A stretch of 64,000 nucleotides of DNA from VRUE01 sp963702955 (GCA_963702955.1 OY969774.1:930001-994000); one strand, 5' to 3'. Shown: positions 20,331 through 29,797, counted from the stretch's first letter. Notes: generated by a model not told the origin, from the letters alone. A program made the numbers and translations.

Positions 20331-20743
20331 GCACCGCTGCGCTGACCCGCTTGCCATCGGCCCGCCCACCGAGCTTCGGCATCAGCGCCGACATCACCTG
20401 ACCCATCTGCTTCTGCTCGGAGGCGCCGGTCTCGGCGACCGCGGCGTTCGACCAGCTCGGCCAGCTCCCCGTCGGAGAGCTGCGCCGGCAGGTAACCCTC
20501 GATCAGGTCCGCCTCGAAGCTCTCGGCCTGCGCCTGCTCCGCGCGGTCGGCCTCGCGGTAGGCGTCGGCCGCCTCGAGCCGCTTCTTGCGCTCCCGCTGC
20601 AGCACCGCGACCTCGTCGCCCTTGCCCAGCTTGGCGTCCTGCTGCAGCGAGTCGACGATCATCCGCAGCGCCGCCGCACGCTCTCGCTCGCCCGCTTTCA
20701 TCGCGGTGCGGACATCGGCCTGGACTTGTTCGAGCACGCTCAT
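20311..20743 (-). pseudogene. yqeY: GatB/YqeY domain protein with a one-base frameshift
   Basis: From ATG 20743 the sequence reads MSVLEQVQADVRTAMKAGER and continues as a normal YqeY protein (tRNA-amidotransferase-related) to GELAELVER. There the frame breaks: an extra base within about 20440-20447 shifts reading, so the translated frame ends in low-complexity residues. Removing one C restores AVAETGASEQKQMGQVMSAL and a normal C-terminus ending VRERLGA at the stop at 20311. It is either a real inactivating frameshift or a sequence error. It lies just after murI; the restored 3' end overlaps phoH. Confidence 0.8.
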
Positions 20744-20748
20744 CGCAT

Positions 20749-21546
20749 CTAAGGGTAGTCGGCCAGATCGATCCGCTCGACTTCGCCGAGGGGCATCTGC
20801 AGGAAGCGGGTGCCGAGCTCGTGAAAGGACTCGACGTCGCCGGTGCAGAGGAAGCGGTAGTCGCCTTCGCCGTCGGGCGGGCGGGCGAGGCCGCGCCGCT
20901 CGAGGCAGCGCTGGACGGCGGCGGCGACCGCGTGGCCGCCGCTGACCAGGCGCACGTCGCGGCCGAGGATCCGCTGCAGCATCGGCGCCACCAGCGGGTA
21001 GTGGGTGCAGCCGAGGATCAGCGTGTCGACCCCGGCCCGCTTCAGCGGCGCGCAGTAGGAGCGTGCCATCTCGACCACCGCCTGGTCGAACGGCGATCCG
21101 TCCTGGATGAACGGCGCCAGGTCCGGCGCCTCGACCTCGGTCACCTCGAGCGCTCGCCCCTCGCCTTCGAGCGCGCGCCGGTAGGCGCCGCTCTCGACCG
21201 TGTTCGGGGTGGCGAGGACGCCGACCCTGCCGCTCTCGGTGATCGCGGCGGCGATCTCGGACTGCGGCTCGACCACCGGCACCACCTCCACCCCGCGCTC
21301 GGCGGCGACCGCGCGCGTCGCCTCCTCGCCGATCGAGGTCGCCGTGTTGCAGGCGATCACCAGCAGCTTCGCGCCGCGGTCGAGCAGCAGCCCGGCGATC
21401 TCGCGGATGCGTTCGCGGAGGCGATCGGGATCGCGCGTCCCGTAGGGGAACATCGCCGTGTCGCCGAGGTAGACGAAGTCCTCCTCGGGCAGCGAGACGA
21501 GGCACTCGTGCAGGACGGTGAGCCCGCCGACCCCGGAGTCGAACAT
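20749..21546 (-). CDS. murI: Glutamate racemase
   Basis: This enzyme makes D-glutamate for peptidoglycan. Conserved parts are FDSGVGGLTVL, the catalytic pair ACNTATS and GCTHYPLV, and VEPQSE. The first ATG (21546) falls inside the first beta strand (family PIGVFDSGVGG; here PVAMFDSGVGG). The true start may be an upstream non-ATG codon: a CTG at 21600 overlaps the preceding stop as CTGA and would add 18 residues. It ends five bases before yqeY. Confidence 0.9.
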   Translation of the reverse strand: MFDSGVGGLTVLHECLVSLPEEDFVYLGDTAMFPYGTRDPDRLRERIREIAGLLLDRGAKLLVIACNTATSIGEEATRAVAAERGVEVVPVVEPQSEIAAAITESGRVGVLATPNTVESGAYRRALEGEGRALEVTEVEAPDLAPFIQDGSPFDQAVVEMARSYCAPLKRAGVDTLILGCTHYPLVAPMLQRILGRDVRLVSGGHAVAAAVQRCLERRGLARPPDGEGDYRFLCTGDVESFHELGTRFLQMPLGEVERIDLADYP

Positions 21547-21596
21547 CGCGACCGGGCTGGCGGCGTCGAGCTGGGGGCCGGGCGCAGTCAGGGCCG

Positions 21597-22085
21597 TCAG
21601 GGTTTGACGACCATGAAGAAGATCGTGATCGCGATCACCAGGCCGGCGATTTTGCCACCGTTCTCGAGCTTCTTCGAGACCGCGGCGTACTCGGCGCCGA
21701 GCGTGTCGCCCGCGGCGAGGTCGCGCTCGGCCAGCTCCAGCGCCTTCTCGGTGTTCGGCTTGAAGAAGCCGTGGACCATCCCGAAGAGGACGACGATCGC
21801 GACGAAGCCGACGCTGACCCAGGATTCGCTCGCCGAGATATGGCCGTCGATCAGCAGGTAGACACCGGCGAGCAAGACGACGATCAGCCCGGGCCGGACG
21901 AGGTAGCGATCCGTCGCCTGGATCCCGCGAAGAACGGTTGGCACGCTGCGCGGAGCGCTGCGTTCGGCGACGCCGATGAAGATCCCGTAGGCGAAAGTCG
22001 GCCCGAAGGTCAGCACCACGGCGAGCACGTGGATGAAGAGCCCGATGCCGTAGCCGGTGATCGTCGCCGTCATGGACGAAAACAT
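21597..22085 (-). CDS. DUF2269-family membrane protein
   Basis: This 162-residue integral membrane protein has about four hydrophobic segments (IHVLAVVLTFGPTFAYG, VRPGLIVVLLAGVYLL, VSVGFVAIVVLFGMVHGFF, GLVIAITIFFMVV), resembling the DUF2269/YndM type. Function unknown. ATGs at 22085 and 22073 are both possible. It lies between prmA and murI on the same strand. Confidence 0.65.
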   Translation of the reverse strand: MFSSMTATITGYGIGLFIHVLAVVLTFGPTFAYGIFIGVAERSAPRSVPTVLRGIQATDRYLVRPGLIVVLLAGVYLLIDGHISASESWVSVGFVAIVVLFGMVHGFFKPNTEKALELAERDLAAGDTLGAEYAAVSKKLENGGKIAGLVIAITIFFMVVKP

Positions 22086-22090
22086 ATCCC

Positions 22091-22975
22091 CTATCGGCGA
22101 CGCAGCAGCAGCGCCGCCCAGTCGCCGTCGCGGCGGCGCTCGGTCTCGCGCAGGCCGGCCGGGACGAAGGCGGCGGCGGTCGCGTCGAGCTCGGGCGGCA
22201 GCAGGCCGGAGCAGACCAGCGTGCGCGGGGCGCTTCCGGCGTCGAGCAACGCGGCGACGTCCCTCAGCACCGGCGCGGTCATGTTGGCGACGACGGTCGG
22301 CGCCAGGTCGGGCAGCTCGCGGCGCAGGTCGCGCCGCTCGAATGAAGCATTTGGGGGTCTATAGACCCCCAAATGCTTCATTGTGCGTGGGGTGGTGGCG
22401 CGGCGCTCGACCGCGACGCCGTTCGCCGCTGCGTTGGCAGCGGCCGCCTCGACCGCCGCCTGCTCGTGGTCGTAGCCCCGAACCGGGTCCCAGCCGAGCT
22501 TGGCGGCGGCGATCGCGAGGACGCCGGAGCCGCTGCCTAGATCGGTCAGCGGTCCGCCGGCCTCGCCGGCCGCGGCCAGCTCGAGCAGCAGCTCGAGGCA
22601 GAGCCGGGTGGTCGGGTGGGCGCCGGTGCCGAACGCCTGGCCGGGATCGACGACGAGGTCGATCGTGCCCTCGCGCGGCTCCTCCCAGGAGGGGCGTAGC
22701 CAGAGCCGTCCGCCGACCAGCAGCGGCTTGTGGAAGTCCTGCCAGCGGTCGGCCCAGTCGTCGGGGACCTCGGTGGCGACAACCTCGACCAGCGAATCGC
22801 CCGCCGCCGCCTCGACCTCGCCCAGCTCGGGCAGCTCGCCCTCGCCGCCGTAGATCGCGTACTCGACGTAGCCCTCGCCCCGCTCCTCCTCGACCCCGTT
22901 CGGAGCGAGCACGGTCAGCTCGGCGAGGACGATCTCCGCCTGCTCGGGCGCACAGCGGACCGCCAGCCGGATCAA
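22091..22975 (-). CDS. prmA: Ribosomal protein L11 methyltransferase, carrying a palindromic insert
   Basis: This 294-residue SAM-dependent methyltransferase methylates L11. It has the PrmA N-terminal domain, then DPGQAFGTGAHPTTRLCLEL, SAM motif I LTDLGSGSGVLAIAAAKLG, and the post-motif NMTAP in place of NLTAP. Around residues 195-212, between NGVAVERR and ERRDLRREL, sits TMKHLGVYRPPNAS, encoded by a perfect 42-bp palindrome (22341-22382). It is in frame and probably forms a surface loop. It overlaps dnaJ by four bases. Confidence 0.88.
   Translation of the reverse strand: MIRLAVRCAPEQAEIVLAELTVLAPNGVEEERGEGYVEYAIYGGEGELPELGEVEAAAGDSLVEVVATEVPDDWADRWQDFHKPLLVGGRLWLRPSWEEPREGTIDLVVDPGQAFGTGAHPTTRLCLELLLELAAAGEAGGPLTDLGSGSGVLAIAAAKLGWDPVRGYDHEQAAVEAAAANAAANGVAVERRATTPRTMKHLGVYRPPNASFERRDLRRELPDLAPTVVANMTAPVLRDVAALLDAGSAPRTLVCSGLLPPELDATAAAFVPAGLRETERRRDGDWAALLLRRR
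22341..22382. repeat. Perfect 42-bp palindrome inside prmA
   Basis: Two 21-base arms (22341-22361 and 22362-22382) are exact reverse complements with no spacer; the centre is GGTCTATAGACC. The ends AATGAAGCATTT are A+T-rich against a very G+C-rich background, suggesting foreign origin. The length is a multiple of three and the prmA frame stays open. Confidence 0.95.
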
Positions 22976-23634
22976 TGGAAGGCGCGCCGGAAGCGTGAGA
23001 AGAAGCTCTCCCCGCCGTCGCGCCCGCCACGAAGGTTGGCCGGCTCGAGCGTCTCGCCGAGCTTCGCGGCCAGCTCGCGCTGCTCCTCGGAGAGCTCGTC
23101 GGGGACGATCACCTGGATGGCGATCACCAGGTCGCCGGGCGGGCCTCCGTTGGCTCCCGGCATGCCGTGCCCGCGCAGCGCGAACTGCGAGCCGGGCTGG
23201 ATTCCCGGCGGCAGCTCGATCTCGCGCTCACCCTCCTGGCTGGGGACCTTGACCGTCGTCCCCAGCATCGCGTTGACGGCGGAGATCTCGACCGCGTGGA
23301 TCAGGTCCTGGCCGCGCATCGGCCCGCGCCGCACTTCGAAGCCGGCCCCTCCGAAGAAGGCCTGGAAGATGTCCTCGACCGAGCCGAAGCCACCCGGCGG
23401 GGCGCCACCGCCGCGCAGGCCCTCGGCGCCGTAGGCGTCGTAGGCGCGGCGGCGCTCCGGGTCGGAGAGCACCTCGTAGGCTTCCGCCGCCGCCTTGAAC
23501 TTCTCCTCCGCCTCGGGGTCGTGGTCGTTGACGTCGGGGTGCAGCTCGCGGGCGAGCCGGCGGAAGGCGGTCTTCACCTCCGCTTTGTTGGCGTCGCGCT
23601 CGACGCCCAGCACCTCGTAGTAGTCGCGCGGCAT
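22972..23634 (-). CDS. DnaJ-type co-chaperone lacking the zinc finger
   Basis: This 220-residue protein has a J domain (1-70: YYEVLGVERDANKAEVKTAF, HPD at HPDVND), a Gly/Phe segment and a short C-terminal substrate-binding region (GQDLIHAVEISAVNAMLGTT, PPGIQPGSQFALRGHGMPG). No CxxCxGxG repeats are present, so it is shorter than classical DnaJ (about 375 aa) and closer to CbpA-type proteins. It stimulates DnaK. The order hrcA-dnaJ-prmA is conserved; dnaK and grpE are absent from the window. Confidence 0.88.
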   Translation of the reverse strand: MPRDYYEVLGVERDANKAEVKTAFRRLARELHPDVNDHDPEAEEKFKAAAEAYEVLSDPERRRAYDAYGAEGLRGGGAPPGGFGSVEDIFQAFFGGAGFEVRRGPMRGQDLIHAVEISAVNAMLGTTVKVPSQEGEREIELPPGIQPGSQFALRGHGMPGANGGPPGDLVIAIQVIVPDELSEEQRELAAKLGETLEPANLRGGRDGGESFFSRFRRAFH

Positions 23635-23639
23635 TCGCT

Positions 23640-24662
23640 TCAGCCGCCGTAGACCGTCTCGCAGTAGCGCGACAGCTCGCGCGCGGCGCCGCGCACCGAG
23701 GCGATCGCGGTTGCGTAGTCCATCCGCAGCGGGCCGACGACGCCGACCGAGCCGAGGTTGCGGTGGGCGAGGCCGTAGTTGGCGCCGACGACGCTGACCG
23801 AGCGCAGCTCCGGCTGCGGGTTCTCGCCGCCGATCCAGAGGAAGACCGAGCGCTCCTCCAGCGCCGAGCGCATCATCCCGAGCACGCTCGCCCGCCGCTC
23901 CAGCGCCGTCATCAGGCGGTCGGCGCGCGGCAGGTCGTTAACGTGCTGTTCGGAGAGCAGCCGCGAGGCGCCCTCCACGTAGAGGGTCTCGCCGGTCTCC
24001 TGCTCGAGCTCGGTGAAAGCAGATCCGAGCCGCGCGACGAACCCCGCCTCGACCGGTCCCAGCTCGGGGTCGGCGAGCCGGTCGGCGATCATCCGCGCGC
24101 CGACGCCCATCCCGGCCAGCGACTCGTTCAGGTAGCTAGAGGCCCACTCGACCAGGCCCGGGTCGACCGGCTGCTCGAAGTCGAAGACCCGTTTGGCGAC
24201 CGTCCCAGTCGAGGCGATCGCGATCGCCACCACGCGGGTCGGTTGCAGGCGCAGCACCTCGACCCGGTGGATCGTCGCGCTCGCCGGGGCCGGCGCCGTG
24301 ACGAGCGCCATCAGGTCGTTGACCTGGGCCAGCGCCGCGGTCGTCTGCCGCATCGCCTCGTCGATCTCGCGCCGCAGCCGCGAAAGCTCCAGCTCCACCT
24401 TCCCCGCCGCCGGCAGACCGGCCTCCATCAACCGGTTGACGTAATACCGGTACCCGACCTCGGTCGGAACCCGCCCCGCCGACGTATGGGGATGCGTCAA
24501 ATACCCGGCAGCCTCCAAAGCAGCCAGCTCCGCCCGCACGGTCGAGGACCCCCACTCGACCTGCCGCTCCTCCGCGATCGGCTTCGAAGCCACGGGCTTG
24601 CCCGACGCCAGGTAGGCATCGACCACAAGCTTCAAAATTAGCTCCTGCCTCTCGGAAAGCAT
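23640..24662 (-). CDS. hrcA: Heat-inducible transcription repressor HrcA
   Basis: This 340-residue repressor has an N-terminal winged helix (MLSERQELILKLVVDAYLAS, VEWGSSTVRAELAALEAAGY, HPHTSAGRVPTEVGYRYYV) and a GAF-like dimerisation/inserted domain, ending in VRGAARELSRYC. It binds CIRCE elements at chaperone operons; I see no CIRCE upstream here. ATG 24662 matches the family start; the frame extended upstream runs into a palindrome. It is five bases from dnaJ. Confidence 0.93.
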   Translation of the reverse strand: MLSERQELILKLVVDAYLASGKPVASKPIAEERQVEWGSSTVRAELAALEAAGYLTHPHTSAGRVPTEVGYRYYVNRLMEAGLPAAGKVELELSRLRREIDEAMRQTTAALAQVNDLMALVTAPAPASATIHRVEVLRLQPTRVVAIAIASTGTVAKRVFDFEQPVDPGLVEWASSYLNESLAGMGVGARMIADRLADPELGPVEAGFVARLGSAFTELEQETGETLYVEGASRLLSEQHVNDLPRADRLMTALERRASVLGMMRSALEERSVFLWIGGENPQPELRSVSVVGANYGLAHRNLGSVGVVGPLRMDYATAIASVRGAARELSRYCETVYGG

Positions 24663-24678
24663 GCCCCGAAGTGTAGAA

Positions 24679-24789
24679 GCGGGGCCGGGTGACCCTCCCG
24701 GCGGCTTGTACTTTTTGCGGACATCGGCCCGCGGACGACAGCCAACTGCCTTCGCAAAAAGTTGAGCCGGGAGGGTCACCCGGCCCCGC
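24679..24789. repeat. Nested palindromic element between the MaoC-like gene and hrcA
   Basis: Outer arms 24679-24702 and 24766-24789 are exact 24-base reverse complements. Inner arms ACTTTTTGCG (24710-24719) and CGCAAAAAGT (24753-24762) are also complementary, giving a double hairpin of 111 bases. The right outer arm abuts the upstream gene's stop codon. The design matches the element at 46143-46261. Confidence 0.9.
24756..24784 (-). terminator. Candidate intrinsic terminator after the HadB-like gene
   Basis: On the minus strand, directly after the stop, GCCGGG and CCCGGC form a stem around a seven-base loop, followed within a few bases by five T residues. This is one arm of the larger palindrome; the other arm offers a similar signal on the plus strand. 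If active, it separates lepA and the dehydratases from the hrcA operon. Confidence 0.45.
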
Positions 24790-25184
24790 TACACCGCTAT
24801 TTCAGCCTCGGCATTCCGAATCACCTGATTCTCGCCCTGGCTGGCGACCGTGTCGACGACGACGCGATCCCCCTCGACCGACTTGACCGTGCCGGTGACG
24901 ACGATCTCCGTCTCCGGCGCGCCCATGCCGCGGAACTGGACTGAGAGCCGCTTCAGCGCCCGCGGATCGCCGCCCGCGAGGGCGCTCGCGTTGGCCCGGG
25001 CGACCAGGCCCATCATGTAGAGGCCGTGCAGGATCGTGTTCGGCAGGCCGACGGCCTTGGCGAACTCGGGGTCGATGTGGATCGGGTTGAAGTCGCCGGA
25101 GGCGCCCGCATAGCGATGCGGCAGGTACTTGTCGGGCGTCACCCGCAGCTCCTCGATCTGATCGCCCACCTTCGGCTCGGCCAT
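24789..25184 (-). CDS. MaoC-type (R)-hydratase/dehydratase, HadB-like
   Basis: This 131-residue hot-dog fold protein has the hydratase 2 motif YAGASGDFNPIHIDPEFA (catalytic Asp and His) and GLPNTILHGLYMMGL. Relatives dehydrate (3R)-hydroxyacyl-CoA or -ACP, and HadB pairs with HadA or HadC in mycolate-type FAS II. ATG 25184 gives MAEPKVGDQIEEL and lies one base after the HadA-like stop, so the two probably form a heterodimer. True substrate unknown. Confidence 0.82.
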   Translation of the reverse strand: MAEPKVGDQIEELRVTPDKYLPHRYAGASGDFNPIHIDPEFAKAVGLPNTILHGLYMMGLVARANASALAGGDPRALKRLSVQFRGMGAPETEIVVTGTVKSVEGDRVVVDTVASQGENQVIRNAEAEIAV

Positions 25185-25185
25185 C

Positions 25186-25626
25186 TCAGACCCCCCTGAC
25201 GATGTTGGTCCAGGTCCCGCGCACGACCTCGGCGCCGTCCTGGTTGACGGAGACGGTCTCGAAGACATAGAAGCCCTTGCCGTCCTTCTCGAAGATCTCC
25301 AGGCACTTGGCGGCGGTCGTGATCTCGTCGCTCGAGCAGGCCGGCTCGCCCCAGGCGAACTCCTGGCTGCCGTGGACCATCGCCGCGAAGTTCATCGCCA
25401 CCTCGGGGTCGAACATCGCCGGCGCCAGCGCCGGGGCGGAGTAGACGACGCAGAACATCGGCGGCGCGACGACGTCGCGGTAGCCGGCCGCTCGGGCCGC
25501 CTCGCGGTCGAAGTGAACCGGGTTCTCGGCGCCGATCACCCGCGCGTACTCGCCGATCTTCTCCTTGCCCACCTCGTACGTGGTGGCGGGCCACTCCTTG
25601 CCCACAGCCTCGGTCTTGATGCTCAT
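25186..25626 (-). CDS. FAS1-like MaoC N-terminal dehydratase, HadA/HadC-like
   Basis: This 146-residue hot-dog protein (EVGKEKIGEYARVIGAENPV, then PPMFCVVYSAPALAPAMF and VHGSQEFAWGEP) lacks the catalytic DxxxxH motif. This fits the stabilising partner subunit of HadAB/HadBC-type dehydratases. It immediately precedes the catalytic HadB-like gene. It lies 15 bases downstream of the lepA stop and is probably in the lepA transcript. Confidence 0.78.
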   Translation of the reverse strand: MSIKTEAVGKEWPATTYEVGKEKIGEYARVIGAENPVHFDREAARAAGYRDVVAPPMFCVVYSAPALAPAMFDPEVAMNFAAMVHGSQEFAWGEPACSSDEITTAAKCLEIFEKDGKGFYVFETVSVNQDGAEVVRGTWTNIVRGV

Positions 25627-25641
25627 GGCGGCGGACCCTAC

Positions 25642-27435
<1,794 letters not shown>

Positions 27436-27469
27436 CGGGAGGGGCAGTATGGCCGACGAAAGCGCCTGC

Positions 27470-27611
27470 CCGCGGGTCCTGTCGTCGGGTGGGGCACCCT
27501 CCTCGGCCTACGCGCTGCTCCGGGCGAAGGGATATTGCGCTCGCAGGGTCCAGACCTTGCCCTCCGCAGCCTTCGGCCAGCGGAGTCCACCCCACCCGAC
27601 GCCACCCGCGG
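27470..27611. repeat. 142-bp palindromic repeat, copy A (intergenic)
   Basis: The ends CCGCGGGT (from 27470) and ACCCGCGG (to 27611) are inverted repeats, extended by TCGGGTGGGG on the left and its complement CCCCACCCGA on the right. The middle (ACGCGCTGCTCCGGGCG, then CCTTGCCCTCCGCAGCC) matches copy B at 29391-29536. It occupies most of the gap between lepA and the membrane-protein gene. On the minus strand it keeps a reading frame encoding EGCGGQGL and SLRPEQRVG, as in copy B. Confidence 0.85.
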
Positions 27612-27619
27612 AAGGAGCG

Positions 27620-29794
27620 TCAGCGGCTACACGTCGATGGATCCGGGGGGGCGTTGAGCTTGTAGACCTTGGTCGGGGGGGTGCTTAGAACGGGTTCTGC
27701 CCATGGGCCCGCCGTCCAGCGGGCCGTTTGGGGGTATGGGGGTTTGCCGGCTTCTATGCGGTCGCGGGTGGCTACCACGTAGTCGTAGTGGCCTTCGTCG
27801 AGGAGGGTTCGCCATCGGCGGCAGGTGGTCGGGACTATGAAGCCTCCGTGGGGGGTCTCGATGCCTATGTACTGGACTCGGTTCGAGAGGTCGCGGCCGT
27901 AGAGGGGGTACTGACGGGTGCCGGTGGTGGCTATGCGGGCGTTCGAGATCGAGTTGGCCCATTTGAAGGCCGCGTTGAGACCTGAAGCGGCGAAGGTCGG
28001 GTGGGCGTAACGGTTCTGCAGGTAGTGGCGCTGGATCGGATAGCCGAGCGCGACCACGGCGAGCAATGCCAACGCCAGGATCAGCGCAGCTGGGCGGCCA
28101 CGGGGCACCCCCCGCCCGGACAAGCGCCGGCCTAATGAGGCCGGCGCTTTGAGTATCCGCCCGTTCGGGGGGTGCCCCGCGTCCGCCGCCCGGAGCCGCC
28201 GCGCCGGCACGAAAGGCAGCAGATTCAGCCCGATCGGGAGCAGCGCCAAGCCGAGGACGAGAGCTGGGGTCAGGTAGCGAAGACCCGATTCGAAGCCGCG
28301 AGGCATGCCGTCCGGGCCGGAGGCCGAGGTCGGGGCGATCAGCCAGGCGAGCGCCGCGGCTAGGGCGGCTAGGGCGGCCACAGACAGGGCCAGGTCACTC
28401 TCCCCATACTTGCGCTGTTTCGCTGCCCCGGAACGTCGTGGGATTGCCGCCCGGAGCGGAGCAAGGCAGAGGACGAGGCCGGCGAGCGCGAGCGCAGCCG
28501 GCAGGGGCCAGAAGACGCTGAGCCCGTGGTGAAGCCCCGGCAGGAACCAGCCCGACCAGACACTCCCATCGGTCAGGTAGCCGAGCACGCTGTGCCCTTC
28601 GCGGCCACCCAGGGCCTGTTCCGGCGCCGGCAGCGAGATCGGGCCGAGATGATCGAACCAGGGCAGCGGGTTGCCGGTGTGGACGAGGTTGCGCAAGTAC
28701 CAATAGCCGCCGCCGGCGAGTGCGGCGAGCCCCGAAACCCAGAGCGCCCGCCACCTCGATCCGCGCTGTGCCACAACTGCGAGGCCGAGCACGAGAACAG
28801 CGGCAGGTAAGAGGAAGTTGAGCTTGGTGCCGGCCGCCAATCCCGCTGCGAGCCCGACGACGATCAACGCGCCAGTCGGCAGCTTGCGGCTGTCGCCGCC
28901 GCGCACAGGCCAGGCATTGAGCAGGACCGCAACAGCAGCGAGCAGGAAGAAGATGCCGACGATGTCGTTGCGCGCTTCCCCGGCTTGATCGGAGAGCACG
29001 GGCAAGCTCAACGCGATCGCCCCGAGCGCCAGCGACCATGGCGCAACCCGGTAGGGCCTGCCGATACACCAAAGCGCCAGCAGGCAGCCAAGGAACCAGC
29101 CGAGATTGAGCAGCGGCGACATCACATCCCGCCCGAACGCCAGCATCCCGGCCGCGTGGAACAGTTCGGCGTTCGCGGGATAGAACCAAGCCAGGAACTG
29201 CGGCGCGATGAAGTGCAGGCTCCACGTGTCTCCGCTCTGGAAGAACCCGGCGGCGAACGGCCCGTGGTACCAGGTGGAGTCGAACCCGGTCATCCCCGTA
29301 AGCAGCTTTGCCCGTACGTCGATGGCAAAGTGGACGACAGCGACGGCGGCGATCGCCAGCGCGGTCACGGTGGCGGGACCGAGTGCTCGACCGCGGGTCC
29401 TGTCGTCGGGGTGGGGCGGTCCTCCTTGCCCTACGCGCTGCTCCGGGCGGAGGGACACAGCGCCTGCAGAGCCGAGGCCTTGCCCTCCGCAGCCTTCGGG
29501 CGGCGAAGGACCCCCCCACCCCGACACCACCCGCGGGAGAAGCGTCCAACAGCCACTCCCCACGGCGACGACCGCGAGGACATAAGGCACCGGCTCCCAA
29601 CAGCCAAAAGAACCGAGAAACTCGGCCACGAGAATCAATAGAGCCAGTCCGAGCGTGGAAGTTGCCAGCCAAGCCGGGGGCCCCGAAAAGCGCGGCAGCA
29701 GCAATCGGCGTGCGGACGATCCGCCAAGCGCTGCAAAGCTGCCGAGGACAAGAAGCTCGGCTACTCCCAGCAGGTAGCGGGGCAGGTCGAGCAT
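27620..29794 (-). CDS. Large polytopic membrane protein, glycosyltransferase-C/ArnT-like, with two palindromic inserts
   Basis: This 724-residue protein has about ten membrane segments and a loop GMTGFDSTWYHGPFAAGFF near the first third, like the acidic loop of GT-C mannosyl/arabinosyl transferases and O-antigen-type proteins. The family is not certain. Two soluble, Pro/Gly/Arg-rich stretches interrupt hydrophobic regions: one begins near VSGWGGPSPPEG and the other spans AGHPPNGRILKAP to GRGVPRG. They coincide exactly with DNA palindromes 29391-29536 and 28101-28179, so they look like in-frame insertions. Start ATG 29794 is three bases after murJ. Confidence 0.65.
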   Translation of the reverse strand: MLDLPRYLLGVAELLVLGSFAALGGSSARRLLLPRFSGPPAWLATSTLGLALLILVAEFLGSFGCWEPVPYVLAVVAVGSGCWTLLPRVVSGWGGPSPPEGCGGQGLGSAGAVSLRPEQRVGQGGPPHPDDRTRGRALGPATVTALAIAAVAVVHFAIDVRAKLLTGMTGFDSTWYHGPFAAGFFQSGDTWSLHFIAPQFLAWFYPANAELFHAAGMLAFGRDVMSPLLNLGWFLGCLLALWCIGRPYRVAPWSLALGAIALSLPVLSDQAGEARNDIVGIFFLLAAVAVLLNAWPVRGGDSRKLPTGALIVVGLAAGLAAGTKLNFLLPAAVLVLGLAVVAQRGSRWRALWVSGLAALAGGGYWYLRNLVHTGNPLPWFDHLGPISLPAPEQALGGREGHSVLGYLTDGSVWSGWFLPGLHHGLSVFWPLPAALALAGLVLCLAPLRAAIPRRSGAAKQRKYGESDLALSVAALAALAAALAWLIAPTSASGPDGMPRGFESGLRYLTPALVLGLALLPIGLNLLPFVPARRLRAADAGHPPNGRILKAPASLGRRLSGRGVPRGRPAALILALALLAVVALGYPIQRHYLQNRYAHPTFAASGLNAAFKWANSISNARIATTGTRQYPLYGRDLSNRVQYIGIETPHGGFIVPTTCRRWRTLLDEGHYDYVVATRDRIEAGKPPYPQTARWTAGPWAEPVLSTPPTKVYKLNAPPDPSTCSR
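28101..28179. repeat. 79-bp nested palindrome inside the membrane-protein gene
   Basis: Outer arms CGGGGCACCCCCCG (28101-28114) and CGGGGGGTGCCCCG (28166-28179) are perfect. Inner arms AAGCGCCGGCC (28122-28132) and GGCCGGCGCTT (28139-28149) enclose TAATGA. The host frame remains open through it. The outer sequence is unrelated to the 142/146-bp family. Confidence 0.88.
29391..29536. repeat. 146-bp palindromic repeat, copy B (in frame within a gene)
   Basis: Same element as 27470-27611: ends CCGCGGGT and ACCCGCGG, middle ACGCGCTGCTCCGGGCG and CCTTGCCCTCCGCAGCC. Here both arms carry TCGGGGTGGGG (four G) where both arms of copy A carry TCGGGTGGGG (three G). The encoded peptide keeps EGCGGQGL and SLRPEQRVG inside the membrane protein. 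Confidence 0.88.
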
Positions 29795-29797
29795 CGC

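Noticed and set aside
24663..24779. 39-residue N-terminal extension of hrcA upstream of 24662
   Set aside because: It is encoded by the intergenic palindrome and has no family similarity; the conserved start MLSERQELIL fits ATG 24662.
24663..24790. CIRCE operator upstream of hrcA
   Set aside because: I looked for TTAGCACTC-N9-GAGTGCTAA and found nothing similar; the inverted repeats here are of different sequence.
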